Shown piece by piece: positions 1-5,902 of a stretch of DNA of 7,347 nt. Source of the DNA: Methanomicrobiales archaeon. Lineage in GTDB: Archaea; Halobacteriota; Methanomicrobia; Methanomicrobiales; JACTUA01. Both the position numbers and the translations under genes were made by a program. Each line of letters starts with the position of its first letter. The stretch's first letter is position 1. The notes under the pieces were generated by a model, which saw nothing but the letters and a program-made list of their open reading frames with translations, searched no databases and was not told where the DNA came from. The DNA lies in NCBI GenBank assembly GCA_028678555.1, contig JAJRDF010000121.1:1-7347 (forward strand), read 5' to 3'.

Positions 1-239
1 TGAGCACCGGGACCGATCTCGTGGCCGGCCGGGGGGTGCAGGCAGGAGAACGGCTCATCATACCCATTGTGCGCAGGCACTGGTTCCAGTCGGCGCAGGG
101 GCATATGGGATCGGCACGACCGGTGGCCCTCGCGATCCTGGAGGGTGAGACGCTTTCTTTCGCCCTGCTGGAAGACGGGGTGACCTGCGGGGAGATCCGC
201 CGCTTCCTCGGGATCGTGTCCCCGCAGGAACCAGAGTGA
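1..239 (+). CDS. Small GerW/YtfJ-like conserved protein, 5' edge cut
   Basis: The reading frame is open from the window edge to a TGA at 237-239. The first two bases are TG and the next codon is AGC. If the base before the window is A or G, the gene would start there as ATG/GTG AGC, giving a complete protein of about 79 residues; an internal GTG at 21 is the only other early start seen. The protein has a hydrophobic strand (ERLIIPIV), a Gly/Ser segment (GHMGSARPVALAILEGE) and a C-terminal helix (CGEIRRFLGIV). This order faintly resembles the core of the GerW/YtfJ family (IMPV strand, Gly-rich loop, PIAFLIV strand), but it is much shorter and lacks the long glycine tract. There is no signal peptide or membrane segment. 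The function is unknown. That it is a gene is fairly safe; the family link is tentative. Confidence 0.6.
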   Translation, partial: STGTDLVAGRGVQAGERLIIPIVRRHWFQSAQGHMGSARPVALAILEGETLSFALLEDGVTCGEIRRFLGIVSPQEPE

Positions 240-369
240 TCGTCCATCATGCGGTCCTCCCTCCACAGGCCCCAGCCGGGAGGATCACCGACCATGCTCC
301 GGGTCAGCGTGGATCCCATTCCAGAACGGCCAGGAGGATCGGTACTGCCGTCACGGTACGGGGATCACC

Positions 370-379
370 TTGATATAGG
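370..379 (+). promoter_or_regulatory. TATA-like box for zinc-ribbon gene
   Basis: The sequence TTGATATAGG is an AT-rich island in GC-rich surroundings. Its centre is about 44 nt before ATG 419, so a transcript starting about 25 nt downstream (near 400) would have a short leader that still contains the AGGAGGG ribosome site at 406-412. The spacing fits an archaeal promoter. Read-through from the gene upstream remains possible. Confidence 0.4.
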
Positions 380-405
380 CGGAGGATCCATGCATCCGCG
401 CCGGC

Positions 406-412
406 AGGAGGG
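406..412 (+). promoter_or_regulatory. Ribosome binding site deciding the 419 start
   Basis: AGGAGGG lies six bases before ATG 419 and is the best Shine-Dalgarno match near this gene. It favours 419 over the in-frame ATG at 440, which has only a weaker GGAG eight bases upstream. Confidence 0.6.
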
Positions 413-418
413 CTGGCC

Positions 419-568
419 ATGTGTTCCGGAGCAGGTCCGATGGAGATCACCATCCTGGATGCCGAGGAGGACACCCACCAGTGCAGGGCCTGCGGGAAGC
501 AGTTCCGGGGCAGGGGAAAGAAGGCCCGGTGCCCCGACTGCGGATCCAGTGACGTGAAGGCTCTGTAA
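419..568 (+). CDS. Small zinc-ribbon protein, 49 aa
   Basis: This 49-residue protein has two CxxC knuckles, C22-RA-C25 and C38-PD-C41, separated by 12 mostly basic residues (KQFRGRGKKAR). That is the signature of a rubredoxin-like zinc ribbon binding one metal ion. The N-terminal part (MEITILDAEEDTH, from residue 8) would form a short acidic strand. There is no signal peptide. Such mini zinc ribbons are common in methanogens and are often annotated as hypothetical; nucleic-acid or protein contact is possible but cannot be assigned. The start at 419 is chosen for the AGGAGGG site; ATG 440 would give a 42-residue protein that keeps all four cysteines. It ends in TAA at 566-568, followed by a hairpin and T-run. 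It may share a transcript with the gene upstream or use the TATA-like box at 370-379. Confidence 0.75.
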   Translation: MCSGAGPMEITILDAEEDTHQCRACGKQFRGRGKKARCPDCGSSDVKAL

Positions 569-573
569 GGGAA

Positions 574-610
574 ACGGGTCCTCCCGTGAGTATCACTTCA
601 ATCCTTTTTT
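574..610 (+). terminator. Hairpin and T-run after zinc-ribbon gene
   Basis: A perfect 5-bp inverted repeat (ACGGG at 574-578, loop TCCT, CCCGT at 583-587) lies six bases after the stop codon. A run of six T follows at 605-610. In archaea the T-run alone can terminate transcription. The 17-nt gap between hairpin and T-run makes this unlike a bacterial intrinsic terminator. Confidence 0.5.
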
Positions 611-637
611 CCAGAACATGGGGACGATGTGCGGGAG

Positions 638-649
638 AAAAAAGAAAAA
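638..649 (-). terminator. T-rich terminator after ilvE
   Basis: On the minus strand this reads TTTTTCTTTTTT, starting about 25 nt past the ilvE stop at 675. It is a typical archaeal oligo-T termination signal. Together with the T-run on the other strand at 605-610 it separates the convergent zinc-ribbon and ilvE transcripts. Confidence 0.55.
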
Positions 650-674
650 TGAGGAGGAGGCTCTCACCGGCCCT

Positions 675-1541
675 TCAGCCGATGGGTGTTCCTTCCCGTT
701 CCGTGACCGCCCGGAAGGCCGCAATCAGCTGGCGGGTGACGGGTCCCGGCAGTCCGCCGCCGATCTTCCTCCCGTCAACCTCTGTGATGGGTGCGACCTC
801 GGCGGCCGTCCCCGTCACAAAGACCTCGTCGGCCGTGTACAGGTCGAAGTAGCCCAGGTTCTGCCAGCGGACCTCGATCCCCAGGTCCTTCGCGCACTCC
901 AGCACCACGGCCTGGGTGATGCCTCTCAGGTTGTTCAGGGAAGGCGGGGTCAGGATCACGCCGTTCTTCACGACAAAGATATTGTCCCCGGAACCCTCCG
1001 AGAGGTAGCCGTTGGTATCGAAGATGATCGCCTCGTCGCCGCCCTTGCAGTACGACTCCATCTTGGCCAGGATATTGTTCAGGTAGTTCAGGGTCTTTGC
1101 GTTGGGGGGGAGCGCCTCGGCGGGATTCCGCCGGACCGAGACGGAGACCGCCTTCAGGCCCTTCTCGTAGAGATCCCCGTACATGGCCCCCCACTCTGTC
1201 GCAATGACAAAGACCGTGGCCTTCGCGCACTTGCGGGGGTCGAGACCCAGGTCGCCCACCCCGCGGGTGACGACGGGCCGGATGTAGGCATCCTGGAGCT
1301 TGTTCCTCCGGAGCGTCTCCACGATCACCCGCTTCATCTCCTCCTTCGGGATGGGAATAGAGAGGTTGATCATCTTCGCCGAGTCGTAGAGCCGGTCCAC
1401 GTGGGCATCCAGCCGGAAGACCTTCCCGTGGTAGGCACGGATCCCCTCAAAGACGCCGTCCCCGTAGAGGAGGCCGTGGTCAAAGACCGAGACCTTCGCC
1501 TCCTCCTTCCGGACAAAGGCACCGTCCAGATAGATCCACAT
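675..1541 (-). CDS. ilvE: Branched-chain amino acid aminotransferase
   Basis: This 288-residue class IV (fold-type IV) PLP aminotransferase catalyses the last step of valine, leucine and isoleucine synthesis, using glutamate as amino donor. The family signs are present in order: the N-terminal motif FDHGLLYGDGVFEGIR (residues 20-35), the PLP-binding lysine K149 in AKTLNYLN, SEGSGDNIF (181-189) with the conserved glutamate E182, the phosphate-binding RGIT (206-209), and TGTAAEVAP (243-251). The length is close to the usual 290-310. D-amino acid aminotransferase and aminodeoxychorismate lyase share the fold, but the AEVAP/GRKIGGG C-terminal pattern and the YGDGVFEGIR motif match archaeal IlvE proteins. 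ATG 1541 gives the canonical MWIYLDG start. No Shine-Dalgarno site precedes it, and a TATA-like box about 27 nt upstream suggests a leaderless transcript. It is separated from the F430 operon by 350 nt, so it is probably expressed on its own. Confidence 0.93.
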   Translation of the reverse strand: MWIYLDGAFVRKEEAKVSVFDHGLLYGDGVFEGIRAYHGKVFRLDAHVDRLYDSAKMINLSIPIPKEEMKRVIVETLRRNKLQDAYIRPVVTRGVGDLGLDPRKCAKATVFVIATEWGAMYGDLYEKGLKAVSVSVRRNPAEALPPNAKTLNYLNNILAKMESYCKGGDEAIIFDTNGYLSEGSGDNIFVVKNGVILTPPSLNNLRGITQAVVLECAKDLGIEVRWQNLGYFDLYTADEVFVTGTAAEVAPITEVDGRKIGGGLPGPVTRQLIAAFRAVTEREGTPIG

Positions 1542-1564
1542 GCATCATCATGGGATCCGGGCGG

Positions 1565-1572
1565 TTTTTTAA
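1565..1572 (-). promoter_or_regulatory. TATA-like box of leaderless ilvE
   Basis: On the minus strand this reads TTAAAAAA, in the context AAGTTAAAAAACCG. Its centre is about 27 nt before the A of the ilvE ATG, the spacing expected when transcription begins at or next to the start codon. The lack of a ribosome site supports this. Confidence 0.55.
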
Positions 1573-1642
1573 CTTGCGCTCCGGATCGGCTCGTCCACGC
1601 ACCGAACGGAGGAATGTGGGCATCTTCTCACTATTGGTGCAC

Positions 1643-1683
1643 GGGACTGGTGCGGGAGGGGGGTGTGCCCCCCTCCCGGTCCC
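1643..1683. repeat. Strong GC stem-loop in intergenic gap
   Basis: The inner stem is perfect: CGGGAGGGGGG (1653-1663), loop TGTG, CCCCCCTCCCG (1668-1678), 11 bp. It is extended by GGGAC (1643-1647) pairing with GTCCC (1679-1683) across a five-base bulge on one side. It lies between the end of cfbB and the ilvE promoter and has no following T-run. It could be a transcript-end stabiliser, a barrier between the two units, or a dispersed intergenic repeat. Confidence 0.6.
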
Positions 1684-1762
1684 TCCCCCGTGAGGATAGC
1701 CTGAGCCGTGGTATTCCGCCAGATTCAGGATGATTCCGTGAACCGACGGATCTGCCTGTCCT

Positions 1763-1803
1763 CCGCCGGGGGGACGCCCACACGGCGGGGGGCGCAGCCC
1801 CCC
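1763..1803. repeat. Second GC stem-loop, G6/C6 type
   Basis: GGGGGGC (1787-1793) and GCCCCCC (1797-1803) form a perfect 7-bp stem with the loop GCA. An alternative pairing uses CCGCCG (1763-1768) with CGGCGG (1783-1788), and the two cannot form fully together because 1787-1788 are shared. The G6/C6 core resembles the hairpin at 1643-1683, hinting at a repeated class of intergenic element. Confidence 0.5.
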
Positions 1804-1854
1804 AGGAGTGTTTCACCAGTACACCTGACATATCTACTGTCGGAGGTATCATTG

Positions 1855-1888
1855 AAAACCGGGCCCAAACCGCGGAGGAGAAATCCGC
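1855..1888 (-). terminator. Weak terminator after the F430 operon
   Basis: Directly after the cfbB stop on the minus strand, GCGGA (1888-1884) pairs with TCCGC (1876-1872) around a 7-nt loop. A short TTTT follows at 1858-1855. The T-run is short, so termination may be partial or occur further on in the GC hairpins. Confidence 0.35.
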
Positions 1889-1892
1889 ATCC

Positions 1893-3134
1893 TCAGGAGC
1901 GGCGGGCATCGCGGCACGTTTCGAGGAACCGGCCGAACATCCCCCGGCTGGCCACCGGGTGCAGGTGCGTGTAGGATCCCTGGACCCGGTGCACCAGCGC
2001 CCCGTCGGCGGCCTCCCGGATCCCCACCCCCCGGGTCAGGTGGTACGCGAAACGGGTCCCCTCCCCCAGCACCACGTCGCTGTAGTGGAACTCGTGGCCC
2101 CGGAACCGGGCCGGTCCCATCGGGGACTCGGCGGAGGCCTCCCCCTCCACGTAGCTGACCACCCGCCGGGCCGGTATCCGGGTCTCGCCGGGGAACACCC
2201 CGCACATCTCGGCGGTGCCTTCCCGGAGCCGGTGGTGGGTGGGGGACCGGTGCGAGACGATCCGTTCCGTGAGATACATGAGGCCCCCGCACTCGGCGTA
2301 GATGGGGGTCCCCCCGTCCGCCGCAGCACGGATCCCGTCCCTCATTCCGCCGTTCGCCGCGAGTTCCGGGAGGAAGAGCTCCGGGTATCCCCCGCCCAGG
2401 AGGTAACCGTCCGCTTCCGGCAGCGTGCCTGCGACCGGGCTGAAGGTGACCGTCCGGGCGCCACCGGCCCGGAGCACGTCGAAGAGGTCCTCATAGTAGA
2501 AGTTGAAGGCCTGGTCCCGGGCGATCCCGATGGTGAGATCCGGCTCCGGGGACCGGTCCAGGAACGTCTCTTCCCTGCCCGCGGGGGGACGGTCGTCGGC
2601 GCAGGCCAGCAGCCGGTCCAGGTCCACGTGCTCCCCCACCAGGATGGCCTCGACAGCCTTCTTCCGGTGGCCCCCGCTCCCGATGTTGTTCAGGATCACG
2701 CCCCGGATCCGGATTGCCGGGTCAAAGTCCCGGAAGCCCCGGACGATGGCAGCGGCGGACCGGGTGATGGAACGGGCGTTCACCACGAGTACCACGGGGA
2801 GGTCCAGGGCCTTCGCGATACCCGCGGTGGATCCCGCATCCGAGAGGGATTCCGCCCCCTCGAAGAGCCCCCGCACCCCCTCAGTGAGGGCCACGTCCGC
2901 CCCCCGGCACCCGTGGGCAAAGATCGTCCGGATATCCTCCGGGTCCATCACGAACCCATCCAGGTTCCGGCAGGGGCGGGAGGTGACAGCCGAGAGGTAG
3001 GAGGGGTCGATGTAGTCCATCCCCACCTTGAAGGTCTGGACGGTACGGTGCTGCGAGAGGAGGGAGGCGAGGGCCAGGGTGATGCTGGTCTTCCCGCTCC
3101 CGGACCGGTCACCCGAGATGAGGAGGGCCTTCAT
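1893..3134 (-). CDS. cfbB: Ni-sirohydrochlorin a,c-diamide synthase, internally short
   Basis: CfbB uses ATP and glutamine to amidate the a and c acetate side chains of Ni-sirohydrochlorin, the second committed step to coenzyme F430. The P-loop is SGSGKT (11-16) in the dethiobiotin-synthetase-like ATP domain, followed by KVGMDYIDPSY (36-46) and EGVRGLFEG (85-93). The C-terminal glutamine amidotransferase domain has LLGGGYPEL (245-253), the catalytic cysteine C282 in YAECGGLMYL, RGHEFHYSD (345-353) and the histidine region GSYTHLHP (386-393). It is told apart from cobalamin CbiA by operon context. At 413 residues it is shorter than the usual 450 or more. After VILNNIGSGGHRKKAVEAI the sequence jumps to LVGEHVDLDRLL, skipping the segment that normally carries the PVLG.IPRD and ERHLGL motifs. 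Its ATG overlaps the cfbD TGA (ATGA, 3131-3134), with GGAG six bases upstream at 3144-3141. Confidence 0.9.
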   Translation of the reverse strand: MKALLISGDRSGSGKTSITLALASLLSQHRTVQTFKVGMDYIDPSYLSAVTSRPCRNLDGFVMDPEDIRTIFAHGCRGADVALTEGVRGLFEGAESLSDAGSTAGIAKALDLPVVLVVNARSITRSAAAIVRGFRDFDPAIRIRGVILNNIGSGGHRKKAVEAILVGEHVDLDRLLACADDRPPAGREETFLDRSPEPDLTIGIARDQAFNFYYEDLFDVLRAGGARTVTFSPVAGTLPEADGYLLGGGYPELFLPELAANGGMRDGIRAAADGGTPIYAECGGLMYLTERIVSHRSPTHHRLREGTAEMCGVFPGETRIPARRVVSYVEGEASAESPMGPARFRGHEFHYSDVVLGEGTRFAYHLTRGVGIREAADGALVHRVQGSYTHLHPVASRGMFGRFLETCRDARRS

Positions 3135-4210
3135 GCCAGGCTCCGGAGCACCGCCCCGAACTCGCTCTCGACGAGGTGCCGCACGGCCATGGTCCGGGGG
3201 TGGAGGTCCACCTCCACCATCACGTGCCGGTGTCCCTGCTCCCGCATTGGCTCCACCTGACGGGGCCCGTTCGTCAGGGAGAAGACCTCGATCCCCTGCA
3301 GGAACTCCGGCGGGATCGCGTGGGGGACCCCCACCAGGACGGCGAAGTCGGGGGCAATCTTCCGGATCTCGGCCCCCAGCACCTCCCCGTTGGCACCGTA
3401 CTCATCGAGAGCCCCCAGGAGCCGGGGGGAGAGGCCCCGCTCCTCCAGGTCGCCCCGGATGGCCCGGGCATGGGCCCGGACCCTGGGGAGGCCCCTCTCC
3501 TCCAGGTTGGCGATGTACTCCACCTGCGCCTCCGGGCAGACATCGTGGAGGGCCAGCAGGGCGTCGGCAAACATGTACGCCGTCTCCTTCTTGGCATTCA
3601 GCACCGCCACCCCCCGCTTTCCCCCGCAGGCCAGTTCCCGCAGCCTCGAGGCCGCCACGTGCTTCAGGTCGCCCCGGGACGGGACGATGTACTCCTTGCT
3701 GGCGGCACCCCGGAGCCGCTCCACCTCGTTGGCCTTGGCGAGGAGATACCGCTGCCGCTCCAGCTCCTCATCGGTGATCCAGCCGGCCCAGGCGGCCGCC
3801 TCGAGGGTGGCCAGCACCCCCTCGATATTCTCCCGGAAACCGGCGTGGATGGGGACGGCGATGGTCGGGGTCTCAACCCCCGACTGCTCCACCGCCGCCT
3901 CCAGGTCCTCGCCGATGATCATGGAGACACAGGTACCGATGACGGCCATCCGGCGGGGCCGGAAGTGCTCGTCGGCGTACCGCAGCACCCGTTCCAGCAC
4001 CCCCTCGCCCCCGAAGATGAACTCGTGGTCGGCAAGGGACGTGGTGAGGACCCGCATGCCGTCCTCCTCCAGGAGGCGGGCGTGCTTGAAGGAGCAGCCG
4101 GAAGGGCCGTGGAGGATCGCCACGTCCACCTCCAGGTCCCGGGCCGTGTACAGGGCCGCCACGATGGAGCTGGGCCGGGGCTGGATATACTGCAGGGCCG
4201 TCGTTCTCAC
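3131..4210 (-). CDS. cfbD: Ni-sirohydrochlorin a,c-diamide reductive cyclase, CfbD
   Basis: CfbD is the NifD/BchN-like catalytic subunit that, with the ATP-driven NifH-like reductase CfbC, reduces Ni-sirohydrochlorin a,c-diamide by six electrons and forms the lactam ring, giving 15,17(3)-seco-F430-17(3)-acid. The 359-residue length suits the family. The N-terminus (QPRPSSIVAALYTARDL, 10-26) and HGPSGCSFKHARLLEEDG (34-51) are characteristic. C39 and C94 (in IGTCVSMIIGED) are the likely iron-sulfur ligands; C195 and C225 are the only other cysteines. GGEGVLERVLRYADE (67-81) matches a nitrogenase-like motif. The start is GTG 4210, overlapping the cfbE TGA by four bases and lying inside a full GGAGGTGA ribosome site. 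No cfbC is adjacent, so the partner must be encoded elsewhere. The antisense frames across this gene are shadows. Confidence 0.92.
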   Translation of the reverse strand: MRTTALQYIQPRPSSIVAALYTARDLEVDVAILHGPSGCSFKHARLLEEDGMRVLTTSLADHEFIFGGEGVLERVLRYADEHFRPRRMAVIGTCVSMIIGEDLEAAVEQSGVETPTIAVPIHAGFRENIEGVLATLEAAAWAGWITDEELERQRYLLAKANEVERLRGAASKEYIVPSRGDLKHVAASRLRELACGGKRGVAVLNAKKETAYMFADALLALHDVCPEAQVEYIANLEERGLPRVRAHARAIRGDLEERGLSPRLLGALDEYGANGEVLGAEIRKIAPDFAVLVGVPHAIPPEFLQGIEVFSLTNGPRQVEPMREQGHRHVMVEVDLHPRTMAVRHLVESEFGAVLRSLA

Positions 4211-4214
4211 CTCC
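4207..4214 (-). promoter_or_regulatory. Ribosome site fused to stop and start
   Basis: The minus strand reads GGAGGTGA, an eight-base match to the anti-Shine-Dalgarno end of archaeal 16S rRNA (UCACCUCC). The same bases contain the GTG start of cfbD and the TGA stop of cfbE. This suggests translation passes from cfbE to cfbD by reinitiation. No ATG occurs at normal spacing downstream to offer another start. Confidence 0.5.
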
Positions 4215-5418
4215 AGGTCTTCACGGCGAGCACAAGGGATCCCGCCGTGATCCGCGACCGGGCTTCCGCTCTCCCCTCAGCCAGGGTTTCTGCGAGTACC
4301 GGCTGACGCGGGATGCCATCCCTGCCGGAGATGGCCATCCCCATCTCCTGCGCGGTCTTTCCCACCAGCACCAGCACCGAGGGCCGGATGGCGGCGATGG
4401 CCTTCGCCACCTGGTCCGGAGGGAACCCCTCGCAGACCGCGCGGGACTCCTCGCCGATGACGAGCGCCAGTTCGTGCCGCCCTGCCACGCTCCGGGCGTA
4501 GCCGGCCGCTTCGATGGCGGTCTCCGCCGTGGTCCCGCTGGAGGCGCTGTCCACCACGACGAGATCCCCCTCCCGGGAAAGGTGCATCCGTCCCTCGACG
4601 GGGGTGAAGGTGGAGAGTGTGTCGGGGGAAACGCCCAGCATACAACCCACCGCCGCCGCCATGGAGAGAGCATTCGCGTAGGCGGGGAGGCGGAGGAGGG
4701 GATTGCGGAACTCCCCCTCCATGCCATCCAGGTGGTACCGGCAGCGATCGCCTTCCACCGTTGCGGCCGTGTCCAGCCGGACGGCTCCCGGGGGGGCATT
4801 CGCAAGGTCCGCAGGTACCAGGGACCGTGGCGAAGAGCGGAGGGAGTCGATCTTTGCGCCCAGAGCCGAGCGCTTCCCCGCGGCGATGGGATAATCCATG
4901 GCAGAGGTGAGGACGCCGATCCCGCCGGCCCCCGTGACCCCCAGCGACTCCTCGGCCACCAGCCAGCCCCCGAGGGACCGGGCCATCTCAGCCGCAGGGA
5001 GTACCGATGCGGGGGTAATGGACCGCTTCCCCAGGAGCTCCCGCGAAGGGTACCGGAAGGTGCCCCGTGAGGTGTGGAGCACCCCGTCGCCCGGAAGAAG
5101 GTGGGCGATGGCATGGGCCGTGGTCGTCTTCCCCCGGGCCCCGGTCACCTCCACCATCAGGGCGGGTGAACGGCCGAGAAGGAGCATCCGCACCGCATCG
5201 TGGTGGGTCATCCGGTTCTTCCCCTTCACCAGGGGATGATCCGGATCCAGGTGGACCGGCGCGATGATCCGGTCGTAGGAACGTCGGGCAGCCTCGCTCA
5301 CGGGAATTCCCTCCCGGCCCCGGTACACATCCACGGTATCCACCCGGTGGCCCCGGGCCTCCAGGAAGGCTCCCAGTTCCCTCCCGCCGTGGATGGTATC
5401 CAGTACCAGGAGGTCCAT
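4207..5418 (-). CDS. cfbE: Coenzyme F430 synthetase, Mur ligase-like
   Basis: CfbE is the last enzyme of F430 synthesis. It activates the g-propionate of the seco-F430 acid with ATP and closes the carbocyclic F ring. The 403-residue protein belongs to the MurC-F ligase superfamily. An N-terminal domain (LVLDTIHGGRELGAFLEARGH, about 4-24) precedes the P-loop TGARGKTTT (92-100). The central region has SLGVTGAGGIGVLTS (158-172), then PAYANALSMAAAVG (245-258), corresponding to the Mur-ligase asparagine region. EGRMHL (275-280) and VVVDSASSGTTAE (287-299) mark entry to the C-terminal domain. The start at 5418 (MDLLVLDTIHGG) leaves 7 nt after the cfbA stop; the frame stays open further upstream inside cfbA, but that part looks unlike protein. 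No strong ribosome site precedes it, consistent with coupling to cfbA. Confidence 0.92.
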   Translation of the reverse strand: MDLLVLDTIHGGRELGAFLEARGHRVDTVDVYRGREGIPVSEAARRSYDRIIAPVHLDPDHPLVKGKNRMTHHDAVRMLLLGRSPALMVEVTGARGKTTTAHAIAHLLPGDGVLHTSRGTFRYPSRELLGKRSITPASVLPAAEMARSLGGWLVAEESLGVTGAGGIGVLTSAMDYPIAAGKRSALGAKIDSLRSSPRSLVPADLANAPPGAVRLDTAATVEGDRCRYHLDGMEGEFRNPLLRLPAYANALSMAAAVGCMLGVSPDTLSTFTPVEGRMHLSREGDLVVVDSASSGTTAETAIEAAGYARSVAGRHELALVIGEESRAVCEGFPPDQVAKAIAAIRPSVLVLVGKTAQEMGMAISGRDGIPRQPVLAETLAEGRAEARSRITAGSLVLAVKTWR

Positions 5419-5425
5419 GGACCCG

Positions 5426-5830
5426 TCAGAGGTGGTCCCGGATGGCCCGCTCGGCGTTCTTGAGCATGAGGTCGGCAAGGAGGGGATCGCTGCCGATGGG
5501 GTCTGCATAGACGAGGGGAACAGACGCATGGTTCTTCTGGAAGGTCCCGCGGCAGGATCCCTCGGGGAGGCCGAGGATTTCAGGGATGTCCTTGTTGATG
5601 TGCACGCCTTTGGCCAGGAAGAGGGGGACAACCACGATCGCATCCACGTCATCCTTCCGGAAATCCGCGAGGGCCTCCTTCACGCTGGGGGTGTTCATGG
5701 ACATGAATCCGCACCGGACCACGAACTCGGGGCGCCGGGACCCGATCAGTCGTGCGGTCTCCTCCACCAGTTCCTTGTTGTACGGCATCTTGCTGCCGTG
5801 TCCCACCAGTAACAGGCCCTTTCGGCTCAT
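5426..5830 (-). CDS. cfbA: Sirohydrochlorin nickelochelatase (CbiX small type)
   Basis: CfbA inserts Ni2+ into sirohydrochlorin, the step that commits this tetrapyrrole to coenzyme F430. The protein has 134 residues, the size of the homodimeric CbiX-S class. The metal-handling histidines are visible: H11 in LLVGHGSK (7-14) and H77 in PLFLAKGVHINKDIPE (69-84). MSMNTPSVKEAL (43-54) and VYADPIGSDPLLADLML (107-123) complete the family pattern. In other settings this class loads cobalt for B12; here the downstream cfbE, cfbD and cfbB specify nickel. ATG 5830 gives the canonical start and is preceded directly by AGGTG, so AGGTGATG both binds 16S rRNA and contains the start codon. In-frame upstream ATGs (for example 5857) lie too close to the TATA-like box at 5865-5874 to be used from that promoter, and their translation looks random. 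It is the first gene of the operon. Confidence 0.93.
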   Translation of the reverse strand: MSRKGLLLVGHGSKMPYNKELVEETARLIGSRRPEFVVRCGFMSMNTPSVKEALADFRKDDVDAIVVVPLFLAKGVHINKDIPEILGLPEGSCRGTFQKNHASVPLVYADPIGSDPLLADLMLKNAERAIRDHL

Positions 5831-5864
5831 CACCTGATCTCTATGACCCACCGCCATAAAATGG

Positions 5865-5874
5865 TTATTAAATT
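5865..5874 (-). promoter_or_regulatory. TATA-like box proximal to cfbA
   Basis: The minus strand reads AATTTAATAA. A start about 25 nt downstream would lie near 5843 and give a leader of about 13 nt before ATG 5830. This would place the structured GC-rich block outside the operon mRNA. A stronger TATA match at 6158-6167 competes as the operon promoter. Confidence 0.45.
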
Positions 5875-5902
5875 CTCCGTCGGATGACGTTTTTCGGTTC
5901 TG

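Larger units (their letters stand above)
240..418. other. Spacer with three GGAGGATC copies
   Basis: This gap lies between the GerW-like gene and the zinc-ribbon gene. The octamer GGAGGATC occurs three times (279-286, 333-340, 381-388), 54 and 48 nt apart, and the shorter GGATC core recurs at further positions. The only other signal seen is the TATA-like box at 370-379. No convincing coding sequence is present; a frame starting at ATG 294 runs through but overlaps the zinc-ribbon gene in another frame. Confidence 0.4.

Noticed and set aside
249..557. A 102-residue plus-strand frame, including a start at ATG 294 with an upstream GGGAGG
   Set aside because: Its sequence is Arg/Pro/Ser-rich without recognisable motifs and it overlaps the zinc-ribbon gene, whose four cysteines are convincing.
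618..4306. Long plus-strand frames across 618-1733, 1959-3260 and 3176-4306
   Set aside because: They are antisense to ilvE, cfbB and cfbD, are rich in Pro/Gly/Arg/His, and reflect high GC at third codon positions rather than genes.
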